From Rhizobiales bacterium 64-17 (lineage in GTDB: Bacteria; Pseudomonadota; Alphaproteobacteria; Rhizobiales; Xanthobacteraceae), in assembly GCA_001899285.1 (NCBI GenBank), contig MKWA01000010.1, positions 62,001 to 126,000 on the forward strand: a DNA stretch of 64,000 nt. The letters are read 5' to 3'. The stretch's first letter is position 1. The number at the start of each line of letters is the position of its first letter. Positions 1 through 8,252 of this stretch are shown piece after piece. Both the position numbers and the translations under genes were made by a program. The notes under the pieces were generated by a model, which saw nothing but the letters and a program-made list of their open reading frames with translations, was not told where the DNA came from and made no database searches.

Positions 1-133
1 ACAACAGATAGCCCGGATAATTGCCGAGATAGACGACACCAGCCGGGTCGCATTCCGACCAGCGAACGGTTCGGCGCACGATCACCGGTGCGACGGAGAC
101 CATGGCTTCGGTGGCGACGATCTCCGGGGTCAT
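1..133 (-). CDS. Acyl-CoA thioesterase, 4-hydroxybenzoyl-CoA type (partial, N-terminus only)
   Basis: Only the first 44 or so codons are in the window; the gene runs off the left edge. The visible peptide has the hot-dog thioesterase signature RTVRWSECDPAGVVYLGNY, in which the Asp of DPAGVVY is the usual catalytic residue of 4-hydroxybenzoyl-CoA/YbgC-type thioesterases. The start ATG (131-133) overlaps the stop of the upstream hydroxylase gene as ATGA, so the two are translationally coupled. With a ligase and a CoA-ester-type hydroxylase just upstream, a likely role is release of the free hydroxylated acid from its CoA ester. The substrate is inferred, not seen. Confidence 0.75.
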   Translation of the reverse strand, partial: MTPEIVATEAMVSVAPVIVRRTVRWSECDPAGVVYLGNYPGYLL

Positions 134-1290
134 TGGACGGCCGCGCTGCGCGCATCCGCGTTCTTGCGGCGCATATAATCCGCGTAGAAGCTCGGCGCAT
201 AATCCTTCAGACGCTTGTCGTCGACGCGACCGGTCCGGGTCAGGAAGTCGTGGGTGAAGTCCCACACATCGCCGCCAGACATGGCCTGGCGCACATTTTC
301 ATACCAGTTGAAGCTGCGCTCGGTCGCGACGCCGAACAGGTCGCGGATCGGCTTGCGAATTTCCACATAGCGCGGCAGCACTTTCGCCAAATCGTCACCG
401 TGCTCGGCGAACGCATCGAACAGAGCCAAAGCATCCTCCATGGCCAGCCGTGTTCCCGAGCCGATGGAAAAATGCGCCGAGCGCAACGCGTCCCCGATCA
501 GGACGTGGTTGCCGGAGAACCAGCGGTCATTGACGACAACCTTGAATGTTCGCCAGATCGACTTGTTCTCAACCAGGGGCTCGCCCTGGAGATGATCGGC
601 GAAAATTGCCTCGATCGCGAGTTTGCGCTCGGGGTCTGACAGTTTATCGAAGCCGCTTTGCGTCCACGTCTTCGCATCGCATTCCGCGACAAACGTGCTC
701 ATATCCGATTTGTAGGCATAATAATGCCCGACAAAGACGCCGTCCTTGGTATGCCGGAAGACCAGCGCGTTCGGCTTCATCGCCTTGGCCACACCGTACC
801 AGGCGAACGGATTCGTCAGCGAATAGCTGTGTGTCCCGAATGCCGCCGGGTCAGTACCACGGACGACGGAATTGGGACCATCGGCGCCGACGATGAGATC
901 GTACCCCGCAAACGCGCTCAGACCATCGACCCGGCGCTGGTGGTGCAGAACGACCCCAAGATCGAGGCACGCCTTCTGTAAAACCCCGAGCAGCTTCAAC
1001 CGCTCGATCGCCCCGCCATAGCTCGCATATTCGACCAGCACGTCCTCATCATCGAGGCAGATGCGTTGCTTGTTGTTGAAGTGCATGAGCGCGGCGAGCG
1101 CATCGGCAACCTCCGGGTCGGTTGCCTTCATCCGTTCGCGCGCCGGACCGCCGAGGGTCACGCCGAATCCGTAGGTCGCGCCGAACGGATTTTGCTCGAT
1201 CACCTCGATCTGATGAGCTGGCTGATGCCGCTTCATCAATCGCGCGAAATAAAGTCCGGCCGGACCGCCGCCGATGATGGCAATTTTCAC
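130..1290 (-). CDS. FAD-dependent aromatic monooxygenase, salicylyl-CoA/aminobenzoyl-CoA hydroxylase-like
   Basis: 386 residues. The N-terminal Rossmann motif IIGGGPAGLYFARL (residues 5-18) binds FAD. The DG motif GADGPNSVVR (135-144) and the GD motif GDALRSAHFSIGSG (266-279) place it in the class A flavin monooxygenases. The GATYGFGVTLGG stretch and the AHFSIGSGTRLAMEDA region resemble the hydroxylases that act on aryl-CoA esters (salicylyl-CoA 5-hydroxylase; N-terminal half of 2-aminobenzoyl-CoA monooxygenase) rather than the PHBH type. The GTG start overlaps the ligase stop (GTGA), and the stop overlaps the thioesterase start. Ligase, hydroxylase and thioesterase together suggest CoA-dependent ring hydroxylation, for example salicylate to gentisate. 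The exact substrate is inferred. Confidence 0.85.
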   Translation of the reverse strand: MKIAIIGGGPAGLYFARLMKRHQPAHQIEVIEQNPFGATYGFGVTLGGPARERMKATDPEVADALAALMHFNNKQRICLDDEDVLVEYASYGGAIERLKLLGVLQKACLDLGVVLHHQRRVDGLSAFAGYDLIVGADGPNSVVRGTDPAAFGTHSYSLTNPFAWYGVAKAMKPNALVFRHTKDGVFVGHYYAYKSDMSTFVAECDAKTWTQSGFDKLSDPERKLAIEAIFADHLQGEPLVENKSIWRTFKVVVNDRWFSGNHVLIGDALRSAHFSIGSGTRLAMEDALALFDAFAEHGDDLAKVLPRYVEIRKPIRDLFGVATERSFNWYENVRQAMSGGDVWDFTHDFLTRTGRVDDKRLKDYAPSFYADYMRRKNADARSAAVQ

Positions 1291-2975
1291 GATACGCCTT
1301 CCGTTGCGTGTTGACCACGCGCTTTGGCCCGCTCTAACGCTATCTCGCGCAGACGCGGTTTGGAGATTTTTCCGGCCGACGTGACCGGAAACTCGGAGAT
1401 CAGTTCAACGAACTCCGGCCACTTGAACTTGGCAAGTCCGCGCTCCTCGAGAAACACACCCAGTTCCTTCGGTGACAGGTCGGTCACGCCCGGCGCCGGA
1501 ATAACAAAAGCGCAGGCGCGCTCACCGTAACCTGGATCGGGCACCGGGATGATCGAGATCGACGCCACTTTCGGATGACCGACGGCGATCAATTCGACCT
1601 CGAGACAGTTGATCTTTTCGCCGCCGCGATTGACGACATCCTTCAAGCGGCCCTGAAAGACGATGTGCGGCTCGCCGCCGATCATCTTGATGTTGCAGAG
1701 GTCGCCAGACCGATAGAACCCGTCCGCGGTGAACGCCTCCTTGTTACGCTCCTCAGCGTCGAAATAACCGAGAATGCTGCTCGGCCCGCGAACCGCCAGT
1801 TCGCCGGTCTCGCCGGGCGGACAGTCGGTTTCGGTACCAGGGATGAGGATACGCATCTCATCGAATGGTGACGTTGGCCGCCCGCATGTTGTTTCGATCG
1901 CCTCGCGGCCGTCGCCTTTGCGACAATAGCAGATGATGCCCTCGGTCATGCCGAACAGCGGGAACACCGGCGCGCCGCGCGTCGCGTCTTCGATCCGCTT
2001 CGCGCCGCCGGGCACCGTGAAGCCTTTGACGTGGCTGAAATCGAGTTCGTCGAGCACGCCAGCAGCCTTCAACCGCATCAGGATCACCGGCGGAATGCAG
2101 ACCCAGTTGACCTTGCGCTCCTTGAGGATGCGCCGGATCGTCGCCGGCTCCATGTCCTCGCCGATCACCATTTCGCCGCCGCCGAATAGCGCCGGCCCCC
2201 AGTAGCAGATCATCGGCGCGTTATGCAGCAGGGGATTGGGCGTGTACGAGACCAGCGTGTGGTCGAGACCCTGCCACGCGATCACCGAGCGGATCTGCTG
2301 GATATATTCGTTGTGAAAGCGTGGGATGATCTTCGGGATGCCGGTGGTGCCGCCCGAGAGCTGAAAGATGCAGACCTGCCACGGGTCGCGCGGCACCGCC
2401 GCGATCAGCGCCCGTGCCTCGTCGCGGCTGACGAGAGCACTCAGCGCCTCGAAGCTGCGCACAGCCGGATCGTCATTTCCGCCGCGAACGACGATGATCT
2501 CCCGAAGACTATCAATCTCGTCGCGCATCGCCTTGGCGAACGCGACGAAATCGAATTTGGACGAATCGCCATCGACGATGTGCGCCCGCGCCGACGCGTG
2601 CCTGGCCAGATAGCCGATCTCATGCCGCCGGTGCGCGGCCAGGGTCGCCATCGGAATGAGACCGGCTTTGAGACACGCCAGATAGGCGATGACCAACTCG
2701 CGCGAATTGTTGAGCTGGAACACCACGCGATCGAGCGGCTTCAGCCCGATCGTCAGGAACGCACCGGCCAATCGGTCGGTGACATCATCGAGCACAGCAT
2801 AGGTCAGCGTTCCGCGAACGTCGGACACCGCAACCCGATCGGGGTGCGCGGCCACGATTCCGGCGAACGCCGAAACCAGCGTGACGTCCCGCAGAATTCC
2901 AGCATCCACATAGCGCTGCGTCCGGCTTTCCGGCGGATAAACAACGCCTGGGATTGGCTGCTGAACCTTGCTCAT
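1287..2975 (-). CDS. AMP-dependent aryl acid ligase (2,3-dihydroxybenzoate/salicylate-AMP ligase-like)
   Basis: 562 residues, the usual length for the ANL adenylating family. Visible motifs are the P-loop SGGTTGIPK (about residues 208-215), FGMTEG in the middle, YRSGDL (A8 region) and the C-terminal GGEKINCLEVE hinge and SAGKISKPRLRE (catalytic Lys). The N-terminus resembles EntE/DhbE-type aryl-AMP ligases. The ATG start is followed by an intact frame to a stop that overlaps the hydroxylase start. No aryl-carrier protein or siderophore gene is nearby, so it is more likely catabolic: it would activate an aromatic acid for the CoA-type hydroxylase downstream. Whether it transfers to CoA itself cannot be read from the sequence. 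Confidence 0.85.
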   Translation of the reverse strand: MSKVQQPIPGVVYPPESRTQRYVDAGILRDVTLVSAFAGIVAAHPDRVAVSDVRGTLTYAVLDDVTDRLAGAFLTIGLKPLDRVVFQLNNSRELVIAYLACLKAGLIPMATLAAHRRHEIGYLARHASARAHIVDGDSSKFDFVAFAKAMRDEIDSLREIIVVRGGNDDPAVRSFEALSALVSRDEARALIAAVPRDPWQVCIFQLSGGTTGIPKIIPRFHNEYIQQIRSVIAWQGLDHTLVSYTPNPLLHNAPMICYWGPALFGGGEMVIGEDMEPATIRRILKERKVNWVCIPPVILMRLKAAGVLDELDFSHVKGFTVPGGAKRIEDATRGAPVFPLFGMTEGIICYCRKGDGREAIETTCGRPTSPFDEMRILIPGTETDCPPGETGELAVRGPSSILGYFDAEERNKEAFTADGFYRSGDLCNIKMIGGEPHIVFQGRLKDVVNRGGEKINCLEVELIAVGHPKVASISIIPVPDPGYGERACAFVIPAPGVTDLSPKELGVFLEERGLAKFKWPEFVELISEFPVTSAGKISKPRLREIALERAKARGQHATEGVS

Positions 2976-2996
2976 CGGACTATCCGGCCTGTTGTC

Positions 2997-4208
2997 TTAG
3001 TGCTTGGCCTGCAGGAAGGAGCACTTTCCTTCCGACAGCGGCCGGAAGATTTCGTCCTTCGAAGCCGTCGCCACGCGCTCGTAGAAATCCCAGGGCTCTT
3101 TCGACTCCGATGGCTTCTTGACCTTGAACAGGAAGAAGTCGTGCAGCTTGCGGCCGTCTTCCCGAATCTTGCCCTTGCCGAACAACGGATCGTCGGTCGG
3201 CATTTTCTTCATCGCCGCGACCACCGCCGCGCCATCGCTTGGATCCTTCACGGTTGCCGCCGCCTTCAGATAATGCAGGGTCGCCGCGTAAACGCCAGCC
3301 TGGATGAAGGTCGGCATCGCACCGTGCACTTTCTCGAAGCGCTGGCTCCAGGTCCGCGTTCCCTCATTCAGGTTCCAGTAGAATGGGGTCGAGATCAGAA
3401 GTCCTTGCGCGGTTTCGAGACCCAAAGCGCGCACATCGAGAATCGTCGCCGCCAGCGCAACTAGCTTTTGCCCTGACTTGTCGAGACCGAACTCATGAGC
3501 GGCCTTGATCGAGTTGGTGGTGTCGGCGCCGCCATTCGCCAGCGCGACGACCTCCGCCTTGGACGATTGCGCCTGCAGAATGAAGGACGAGAAATCGTTC
3601 GAGCCGAGCGGATGGCGCACGGAACCCAGAACCTGACCGCCATTGGCTTTGACGACACCCGCGACGTTCTGCTCGAGATCCTTGCCGAAAGCGAAGTCAG
3701 CAGTGACGAAGAACCAGCGCTTGCCGATCGTGCGGACAGCCGACAGGCCGACGGCATGAGCGATCGCATAATTATCGAATGTCCAGTGCACCGTCGTCGG
3801 TGCGCACTGCTCGCCCGTCAGCGCCGTCGTCGCGCCGCCCGACACCAGCAGTGCCTTGTTCGCGCGCTTGGTCACCGAATTGACCGCCATCGCCACCGAC
3901 GAATTGGCAAGATCAATGATGGCATTGACGTGCTCCACATCGACCCACCGGTTGGCGATCTGCGCGCCGGTATCCGGCTTGTTCTGATGATCGGCACTGA
4001 CGACTTCGATCTTCTTGCCGCCGATCGGCTTGCCGAAATCCTCGACGGCCATCCGCGCGGCCAGCAGCGAGCCCTGTCCGGTCGGGGCGGAGAAATTGCC
4101 CGAGAAGTCGGTCAGAACGCCGATCTTGAACGTCTCCTGGGCGTGGCCCATCGTCGTCAGCGCCAGCGTGGCCAGCGCAATGACCAAGCCATGCAAACCC
4201 TTCGCCAT
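2997..4208 (-). CDS. ABC transporter substrate-binding protein, branched-chain amino acid/aromatic type
   Basis: About 403 residues with a cleavable signal peptide ending near AHAQ, then a periplasmic binding fold of the LivJ/LivK class (KIGVLTDFSGNFSAPTGQG near the mature N-terminus; repeated Rossmann-like segments). Homologues in rhizobia often bind aromatic acids or amides rather than amino acids. The ATG at 4206-4208 has a GGGAGG Shine-Dalgarno sequence about 7 bases upstream; a GTG one codon earlier is also possible. It lies 21 bases before the ligase gene on the same strand. No permease or ATPase genes are in the window, so the partner transporter is encoded elsewhere. Confidence 0.87.
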   Translation of the reverse strand: MAKGLHGLVIALATLALTTMGHAQETFKIGVLTDFSGNFSAPTGQGSLLAARMAVEDFGKPIGGKKIEVVSADHQNKPDTGAQIANRWVDVEHVNAIIDLANSSVAMAVNSVTKRANKALLVSGGATTALTGEQCAPTTVHWTFDNYAIAHAVGLSAVRTIGKRWFFVTADFAFGKDLEQNVAGVVKANGGQVLGSVRHPLGSNDFSSFILQAQSSKAEVVALANGGADTTNSIKAAHEFGLDKSGQKLVALAATILDVRALGLETAQGLLISTPFYWNLNEGTRTWSQRFEKVHGAMPTFIQAGVYAATLHYLKAAATVKDPSDGAAVVAAMKKMPTDDPLFGKGKIREDGRKLHDFFLFKVKKPSESKEPWDFYERVATASKDEIFRPLSEGKCSFLQAKH

Positions 4209-4242
4209 CACATCCCTCCCTGGTTCCGCTTTTTCTGTTTAG

Positions 4243-5034
4243 TCAGCCCGCAAGCGCGGTGACTCGCGATGCTGTGCTCTTGTTGTTGGCCGACAGCATG
4301 TAACCGGCATCGGGCATCACGGGATCAAGCCCGATCGCGCGCATCATGCGGCGCGTCGTACAGATCGAGGTCGAGGTGACCGGCAATCCGAGCTTGTCCT
4401 CGGCGCGCTGGATCGCCGCCAGCGACTGCATCTGCACGCAAGCGGACAGAACCACGGCGTCGACGCCATTTGTGTTCAGCCGCTCGATATCATCGAGCAG
4501 CAACAGCGGATCGCGCGCGCCGACCGCCACATTGTCCTCGATCGACAAGGCGATGTGGTGCTGAACGTCGATACCTTCATTCTTGATGTAGTCGACGACA
4601 AGTCCCGTCAGCATCGGCGTGTAAGGCGCAATCAGCGAGATTTTGCGAAAGCCCGCCGCTTTGAGCTCATCGACCAGGGCGCCGGCCGACGTCACCACCG
4701 ACACGTCGCGTCCGTTATCGCGCATCACAGCGGCGAGGTTACGCTCCGACTCGCGGTGATAGCCGAGCCCCATGGACATGATCGCCACCAGGCAGGCGTA
4801 GCCGACCACATCGACCGGCGCGTCCGCGAGTTCCGCCGCGCAGCGCAGGCTGTCGCGATCCATCGCCGCGAGTTCTTCCTTGGAGACCTTCTTCATGCGC
4901 ATGCGGCTGGAATGGAAGGTGAACCGCGGCCCGCCGCGTTGGTGCTCCTCCCAGCCGCGGAACAGCGCCGGGATTTCGGTCTCCATGGTCGTGTTCGAGC
5001 TCGGGACGATCTGGCCGATCCGCCGAAAATCCAT
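4243..5034 (-). CDS. Maleate cis-trans isomerase family protein
   Basis: 263 residues. The N-terminus RRIGQIVPSSNTTMETEIP is the hallmark of the Asp/Glu racemase-superfamily maleate isomerases and arylmalonate decarboxylases. Two Cys residues fall where the catalytic pair is expected: C81 in GYACLVAIMSMG and C199 in VVLSACVQMQSL. A pair of Cys favours isomerase over arylmalonate decarboxylase, which has one. The ATG at 5032-5034 is preceded by GGGGAAG, whereas the longer frame to 5070 has no such site and would run into the candidate operator at 5050-5067. Maleate isomerase gives fumarate and commonly ends gentisate or hydroxynicotinate degradation, in line with the hydroxylase genes downstream. 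Confidence 0.85.
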   Translation of the reverse strand: MDFRRIGQIVPSSNTTMETEIPALFRGWEEHQRGGPRFTFHSSRMRMKKVSKEELAAMDRDSLRCAAELADAPVDVVGYACLVAIMSMGLGYHRESERNLAAVMRDNGRDVSVVTSAGALVDELKAAGFRKISLIAPYTPMLTGLVVDYIKNEGIDVQHHIALSIEDNVAVGARDPLLLLDDIERLNTNGVDAVVLSACVQMQSLAAIQRAEDKLGLPVTSTSICTTRRMMRAIGLDPVMPDAGYMLSANNKSTASRVTALAG

Positions 5035-5049
5035 GCCGCTTCCCCATAT

Positions 5050-5067
5050 GTGTCGAATATCCGACAC
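5050..5067. promoter_or_regulatory. Candidate TetR operator between maleate isomerase and TetR genes
   Basis: GTGTCGAATATCCGACAC is an 18-base near-perfect inverted repeat with identical 6-base arms. It lies 16 bases before the isomerase ATG and about 95 bases before the divergent TetR gene. The size and symmetry suit a TetR-family dimer. The half-site CGACAC also occurs upstream of the genes starting at 7857 and 8939. Assignment to this regulator is inference. Confidence 0.45.
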
Positions 5068-5160
5068 CAACGACGGGCGAGTGTCAAGACCGGATCAGCG
5101 CGGTTTGACGACGCTTGCGGCGCTGATAGAACAACCTGACGTCAACGGGGGCCGAGCAGC

Positions 5161-5850
5161 GTGAAGACGAATGGCGACAGCGAGAACAGTCGCAAAAAGC
5201 TGGTGCGCGACCAGTTGATCAACAAGGCCGCCGAGCTTTTCGCCACGCGGGGCCTGTCCCGTACGACCTTCAATGAGATCGGTCAGGAACTGGAGTTGAG
5301 CCGCTCGGCGCTTTATCACTATTTCCGCAACAAGGACGAAATCCTCGAAGCGCTGATCAAGGATCAAACCGTCGTCCCGACCCTGTCCATGAAGGCGCTG
5401 ATTGCCGACCGTTCGCTGACGCCGACACAGCGATTGCGCCGCGCGCTGGAAATGAGCGTCGAACGCAAACTGACCGGCGGTGCCCGGTTCCGCGTGCTCG
5501 ATCAGATCGAGTTCGAAATGCCGGAAGCGTTGGCCGAGCAACACCATCGCAGCAAACGCGCCGTCCTCGATTTGTGGACCAAGATTATTGCCGACGGCAT
5601 CAAGGCCGGGGAATTTCGCGACGTTGATGTGCGGATGGCAGCGTTCGCCGTGATCGGCATGGCGAACTGGACGGCCTGGTGGTACTCGCCCGACGGCAAG
5701 AAAAGCCCGGAAGACATCGCCAAAGTGATCGCGGATTTCGGTGTCCGCGGTATCGCAACGAGCAAAGGCGATACCGCGAGCAGCTCGCTCCAGGGCGTTC
5801 AGCGCGATCTGAAGAATGCCCTGGCGGCACTTGAACGATTGACGCCATAG
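5161..5850 (+). CDS. TetR/AcrR family transcriptional regulator
   Basis: 229 residues. The N-terminal helix-turn-helix spans roughly residues 17-65, with AAELFATRGLSRTTFNEIGQ and SRSALYHYFRNKDEILE giving the typical TetR pattern (YYHF-type recognition helix). The rest is a helical ligand-binding domain of the length usual for FadR/AcrR-type regulators. The GTG start at 5161 follows a G-rich stretch. It is transcribed away from the maleate isomerase gene, and an inverted repeat in the shared intergenic region is a plausible operator. It is the only regulator in the 10-kb catabolic region and so is the likely local repressor; the effector (perhaps an aryl-CoA or an aromatic acid) is unknown. 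Confidence 0.93.
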   Translation: MKTNGDSENSRKKLVRDQLINKAAELFATRGLSRTTFNEIGQELELSRSALYHYFRNKDEILEALIKDQTVVPTLSMKALIADRSLTPTQRLRRALEMSVERKLTGGARFRVLDQIEFEMPEALAEQHHRSKRAVLDLWTKIIADGIKAGEFRDVDVRMAAFAVIGMANWTAWWYSPDGKKSPEDIAKVIADFGVRGIATSKGDTASSSLQGVQRDLKNALAALERLTP

Positions 5851-5878
5851 CGAGCGACAGGATTCACACGAACCAATG

Positions 5879-6883
5879 CTAGGTCCGTGTGGTGAAGCGC
5901 GTCTCCGGCGCAAACAGGTCGTCCACCTTGACTTTTTCCTTGGTGATCCCCTGCTCGAAGCAATACCGCGTATAGGCATCGAGCGCCGACCGGTTGGCCT
6001 CGATCCCGTAAGGCCAGTAATCCTCGCCCATCACTGATCGCGCATCATCGACGGCGTAGTGCATCAGCGGCACCGGAAAGAACGAAGCCACGATATCGCG
6101 AGCGCGCTCCAGACTGCGGTTCTTCGACTGCTCGAAAGCACGAAGCAACTCGACCGCGATCCAGCGGTTTTTCTCATAAACATCGCGACGGATGCCGACG
6201 AAATGCATGATCGGAATGATGCCCGATCGGCGCCAATAAGCGAGTTCCTCCTGCTGCAAATTCGCGAACAGATGCCGCACCTTCCCGCTTCCATTCGCAA
6301 AAGCGTTGGGCGCACGCGCCGTGAAAATCGCATCGAGTTCGCCCGCAACCAGTAGATCATTGAGCGAGCGGTCGCGAATATTCGTGTAATCGAGACCCTT
6401 CAAATGGGCCGGCGGCATCCGTTCGGGGCGCCCCTTGTCGTGAAGCCCGCCCTGGAACCAACGAGCTTGCCGGAAATCGAAACCGTGCTCGTCGCCCAAC
6501 ACCCCGCGCGCCCAAACTGCCGCGGCCATTCCCCACTCCGGGACGCCGATCCGCTTTCCATGGAGATCGGTCGGCTTCTCGATATGGGAATCCGCACGCA
6601 CATAGATCGCCGAATGCCGGAAAACACGGGAGGTGAAGACCGGGATACCGACGATATCGTCCTCGCCCTTTGAAATCGCGAGCACATGCGCGCCCAGTCC
6701 GATTTCCGCCACATCCCATTCACGGTGCCAATGCGACCGAAACAGGACATCTTCGATAACCCCGTGAACCGAGACGAGGTTGATCCCGTTCGGCTTGACA
6801 GCGCCGGTCGTCAGATCGCGAACATGTTCATAGGCACCTGCCGCGAATGACAAAGTGAGATCGGACATTTCTTTCCCCGTCAC
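5879..6883 (-). CDS. 4,5-dihydroxyphthalate decarboxylase-like / ABC-type solute-binding fold protein
   Basis: 334 residues with no signal peptide. The pattern LTLSFAAGAYEHVRDL near the start, VFTSRVFRHSAIYVR, DLHGKRIGVPEWGMAAAVWARG and ISPMHFVGIRR-like segments match the Pht5/PhtD 4,5-dihydroxyphthalate decarboxylase group, which shares the NMT1/periplasmic-binding fold. Many members act as cytoplasmic decarboxylases of hydroxylated aromatic diacids, but family annotation is often loose. The GTG start at 6883 overlaps the upstream gene stop (GTGA); an ATG five codons later is the alternative start. It is coupled to the Bug-type binding protein gene upstream. Confidence 0.8.
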   Translation of the reverse strand: MTGKEMSDLTLSFAAGAYEHVRDLTTGAVKPNGINLVSVHGVIEDVLFRSHWHREWDVAEIGLGAHVLAISKGEDDIVGIPVFTSRVFRHSAIYVRADSHIEKPTDLHGKRIGVPEWGMAAAVWARGVLGDEHGFDFRQARWFQGGLHDKGRPERMPPAHLKGLDYTNIRDRSLNDLLVAGELDAIFTARAPNAFANGSGKVRHLFANLQQEELAYWRRSGIIPIMHFVGIRRDVYEKNRWIAVELLRAFEQSKNRSLERARDIVASFFPVPLMHYAVDDARSVMGEDYWPYGIEANRSALDAYTRYCFEQGITKEKVKVDDLFAPETRFTTRT

Positions 6884-7857
6884 GATTTGCTGTTGAGCTT
6901 CTGAAGCAAGCGGCCGAAATGCTCGACGTCCCGCTTCATGGTCGGCTCGAACGTTGCCCGATCATGAAAGTTGACCCGCATGGTGCGTTTCAGGATTCCG
7001 TCGGTAAATTCCTTGTCTTTGTAAATCTCCCGAAGATCCGCCGATATCTTGGTGACAATCTCGTTGGGAAGTTTCGGTGGCCCGAATAGCGAAAACCAGT
7101 TGACGAGAACGATCCCGTCCAACCCTTCCTGAACCAAGGTCGGCAGGTTCGGGAGTTCCGGATCGCGCTCATCGCTGGCGACCGCGATCCCGGTCAGGAG
7201 GCCGCCATTCACCGGCGCTGCGACAGTGCCGGCACCGCCGATCACAAGCGCGACATGCCCACCGAGCGCATCATTGACCGCCGGCGCACATCCTTTGTAG
7301 GCGACGTGCAAAATATCGATCTTGGCTTTTTCCTTGATCAATTCGCCGATGATCTGACCGGGCGAACCTGCGCCGCACGATGCGAAAGTGATTTTGCCCG
7401 GCTCAGCCTTTGCGCGCTTGATGAGATCAGAGATCGACTTGATGCCAGATTGTTTGCTCGCGGCAATGATCTGCGTTGACGCGGACAACGACGCAATCGG
7501 CGTCAGATTCCTGACCGGATCGTTGCTGTCACGCGAGATCGTATTGGGGTTGATTGCCACATCCAGCGGCATCACCAGCAACGTGTATCCGTCTGGCGCG
7601 CTGCGGGCCACCGTTTCGCTGCCGGCGAGACCCGCAGCACCCGCGCGGTTCTCGACAATCACTTTCTGATTCCACTTTGTCGAAAGGCGCTCAGCAACGG
7701 TACGCCCCAAAAAGTCGATCCCCGCTCCTGGAGGATAGGGGACCACGATTTTGACGATCTCTGCGGGGTAATTGGTCTGCGCGTGGGTAACAGAAGCCGT
7801 TACCACGGCGAAAAATGCGGTCGCGACCGTCATCAGTCGGCTTCGCCAGCACAACAT
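6880..7857 (-). CDS. Bug/TctC family tripartite tricarboxylate transporter substrate-binding protein
   Basis: 325 residues from the ATG at 7855-7857, which has a strong GGGAGGAAG Shine-Dalgarno sequence; the longer frame to 7908 lacks one. A signal peptide (TVATAFFAVVTASVTHAQ) is followed by YPAEIVKIVVPYPPGAGIDFLGR, the characteristic N-terminal strand of Bug proteins. ENRAGAAGLAGSETVARSAPDGYTLL is the family motif that carries the substrate-carboxylate loop. No TctA/TctB membrane subunits are near, as is common for orphan Bug receptors. It is the first gene of a two-gene unit with the decarboxylase-like gene. A CGACAC-containing inverted repeat lies at about 7901-7913 in its leader. Confidence 0.92.
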   Translation of the reverse strand: MLCWRSRLMTVATAFFAVVTASVTHAQTNYPAEIVKIVVPYPPGAGIDFLGRTVAERLSTKWNQKVIVENRAGAAGLAGSETVARSAPDGYTLLVMPLDVAINPNTISRDSNDPVRNLTPIASLSASTQIIAASKQSGIKSISDLIKRAKAEPGKITFASCGAGSPGQIIGELIKEKAKIDILHVAYKGCAPAVNDALGGHVALVIGGAGTVAAPVNGGLLTGIAVASDERDPELPNLPTLVQEGLDGIVLVNWFSLFGPPKLPNEIVTKISADLREIYKDKEFTDGILKRTMRVNFHDRATFEPTMKRDVEHFGRLLQKLNSKS

Positions 7858-7900
7858 GCCTTCCTCCCATATTTTGATTTTGACACATGTAACTATTTTA

Positions 7901-7913
7901 CGACACAAGTGTC
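7901..7913. promoter_or_regulatory. Candidate operator upstream of the Bug/decarboxylase-like unit
   Basis: CGACACAAGTGTC contains an inverted repeat GACAC-AA-GTGTC about 45 bases before the ATG at 7857. It shares CGACAC with the candidate TetR operator at 5050-5067. A further GACACA lies about 20 bases closer to the gene. The function is inferred from position and shared sequence only. Confidence 0.3.
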
Positions 7914-7988
7914 AAATCTCGGGAGAGGCAGCCCGGCCTTCAACAATTCTCCAAATCTGTCCGCAAATCTGTCCGCGCCCAGACGGCC

Positions 7989-8249
7989 TTACAGCGGCTT
8001 GTTAGTCCCGACCACTCGCACCTCGTCGCGACCCCAATCCTTGATCTCGCCGATCAAGCCGCCGGTGAACAGTCCGTACCAGACCGCAGGCTTCATCTTC
8101 ATGTCCTTGCGGTTGAGCACGATCTCGCTCGGCGCCTGGATACGGTAATATCCTTGCGCGAATTTCTTGATCTCGCATCCGCCGCGCGCGCGCGCGCATT
8201 CGACGATCGGCATGAATTCAGGCACATCGAGAACGTAGAGTGTGACCAT
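7989..8249 (-). CDS. Small conserved-looking protein of unknown function, coupled to VOC dioxygenase gene
   Basis: 86 residues, soluble by inspection, with no signal peptide or membrane segment. I do not recognise a named family. The central part (YYRIQAPSEIVLNRKDMKMKPAVWYGLFTGG) suggests a folded globular domain. It starts 3 bases after the stop of the VOC gene and has codon use like its neighbours, so it is probably co-transcribed and may be an accessory or small subunit of the same enzyme. No divergent start evidence conflicts with this frame. Confidence 0.7.
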   Translation of the reverse strand: MVTLYVLDVPEFMPIVECARARGGCEIKKFAQGYYRIQAPSEIVLNRKDMKMKPAVWYGLFTGGLIGEIKDWGRDEVRVVGTNKPL

Positions 8250-8252
8250 GCT

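Noticed and set aside
2223-3464. Plus-strand frame of 413 codons opposite the ligase and binding-protein genes
   Set aside because: Antisense to two well-supported genes, with composition typical of reverse-frame translation.
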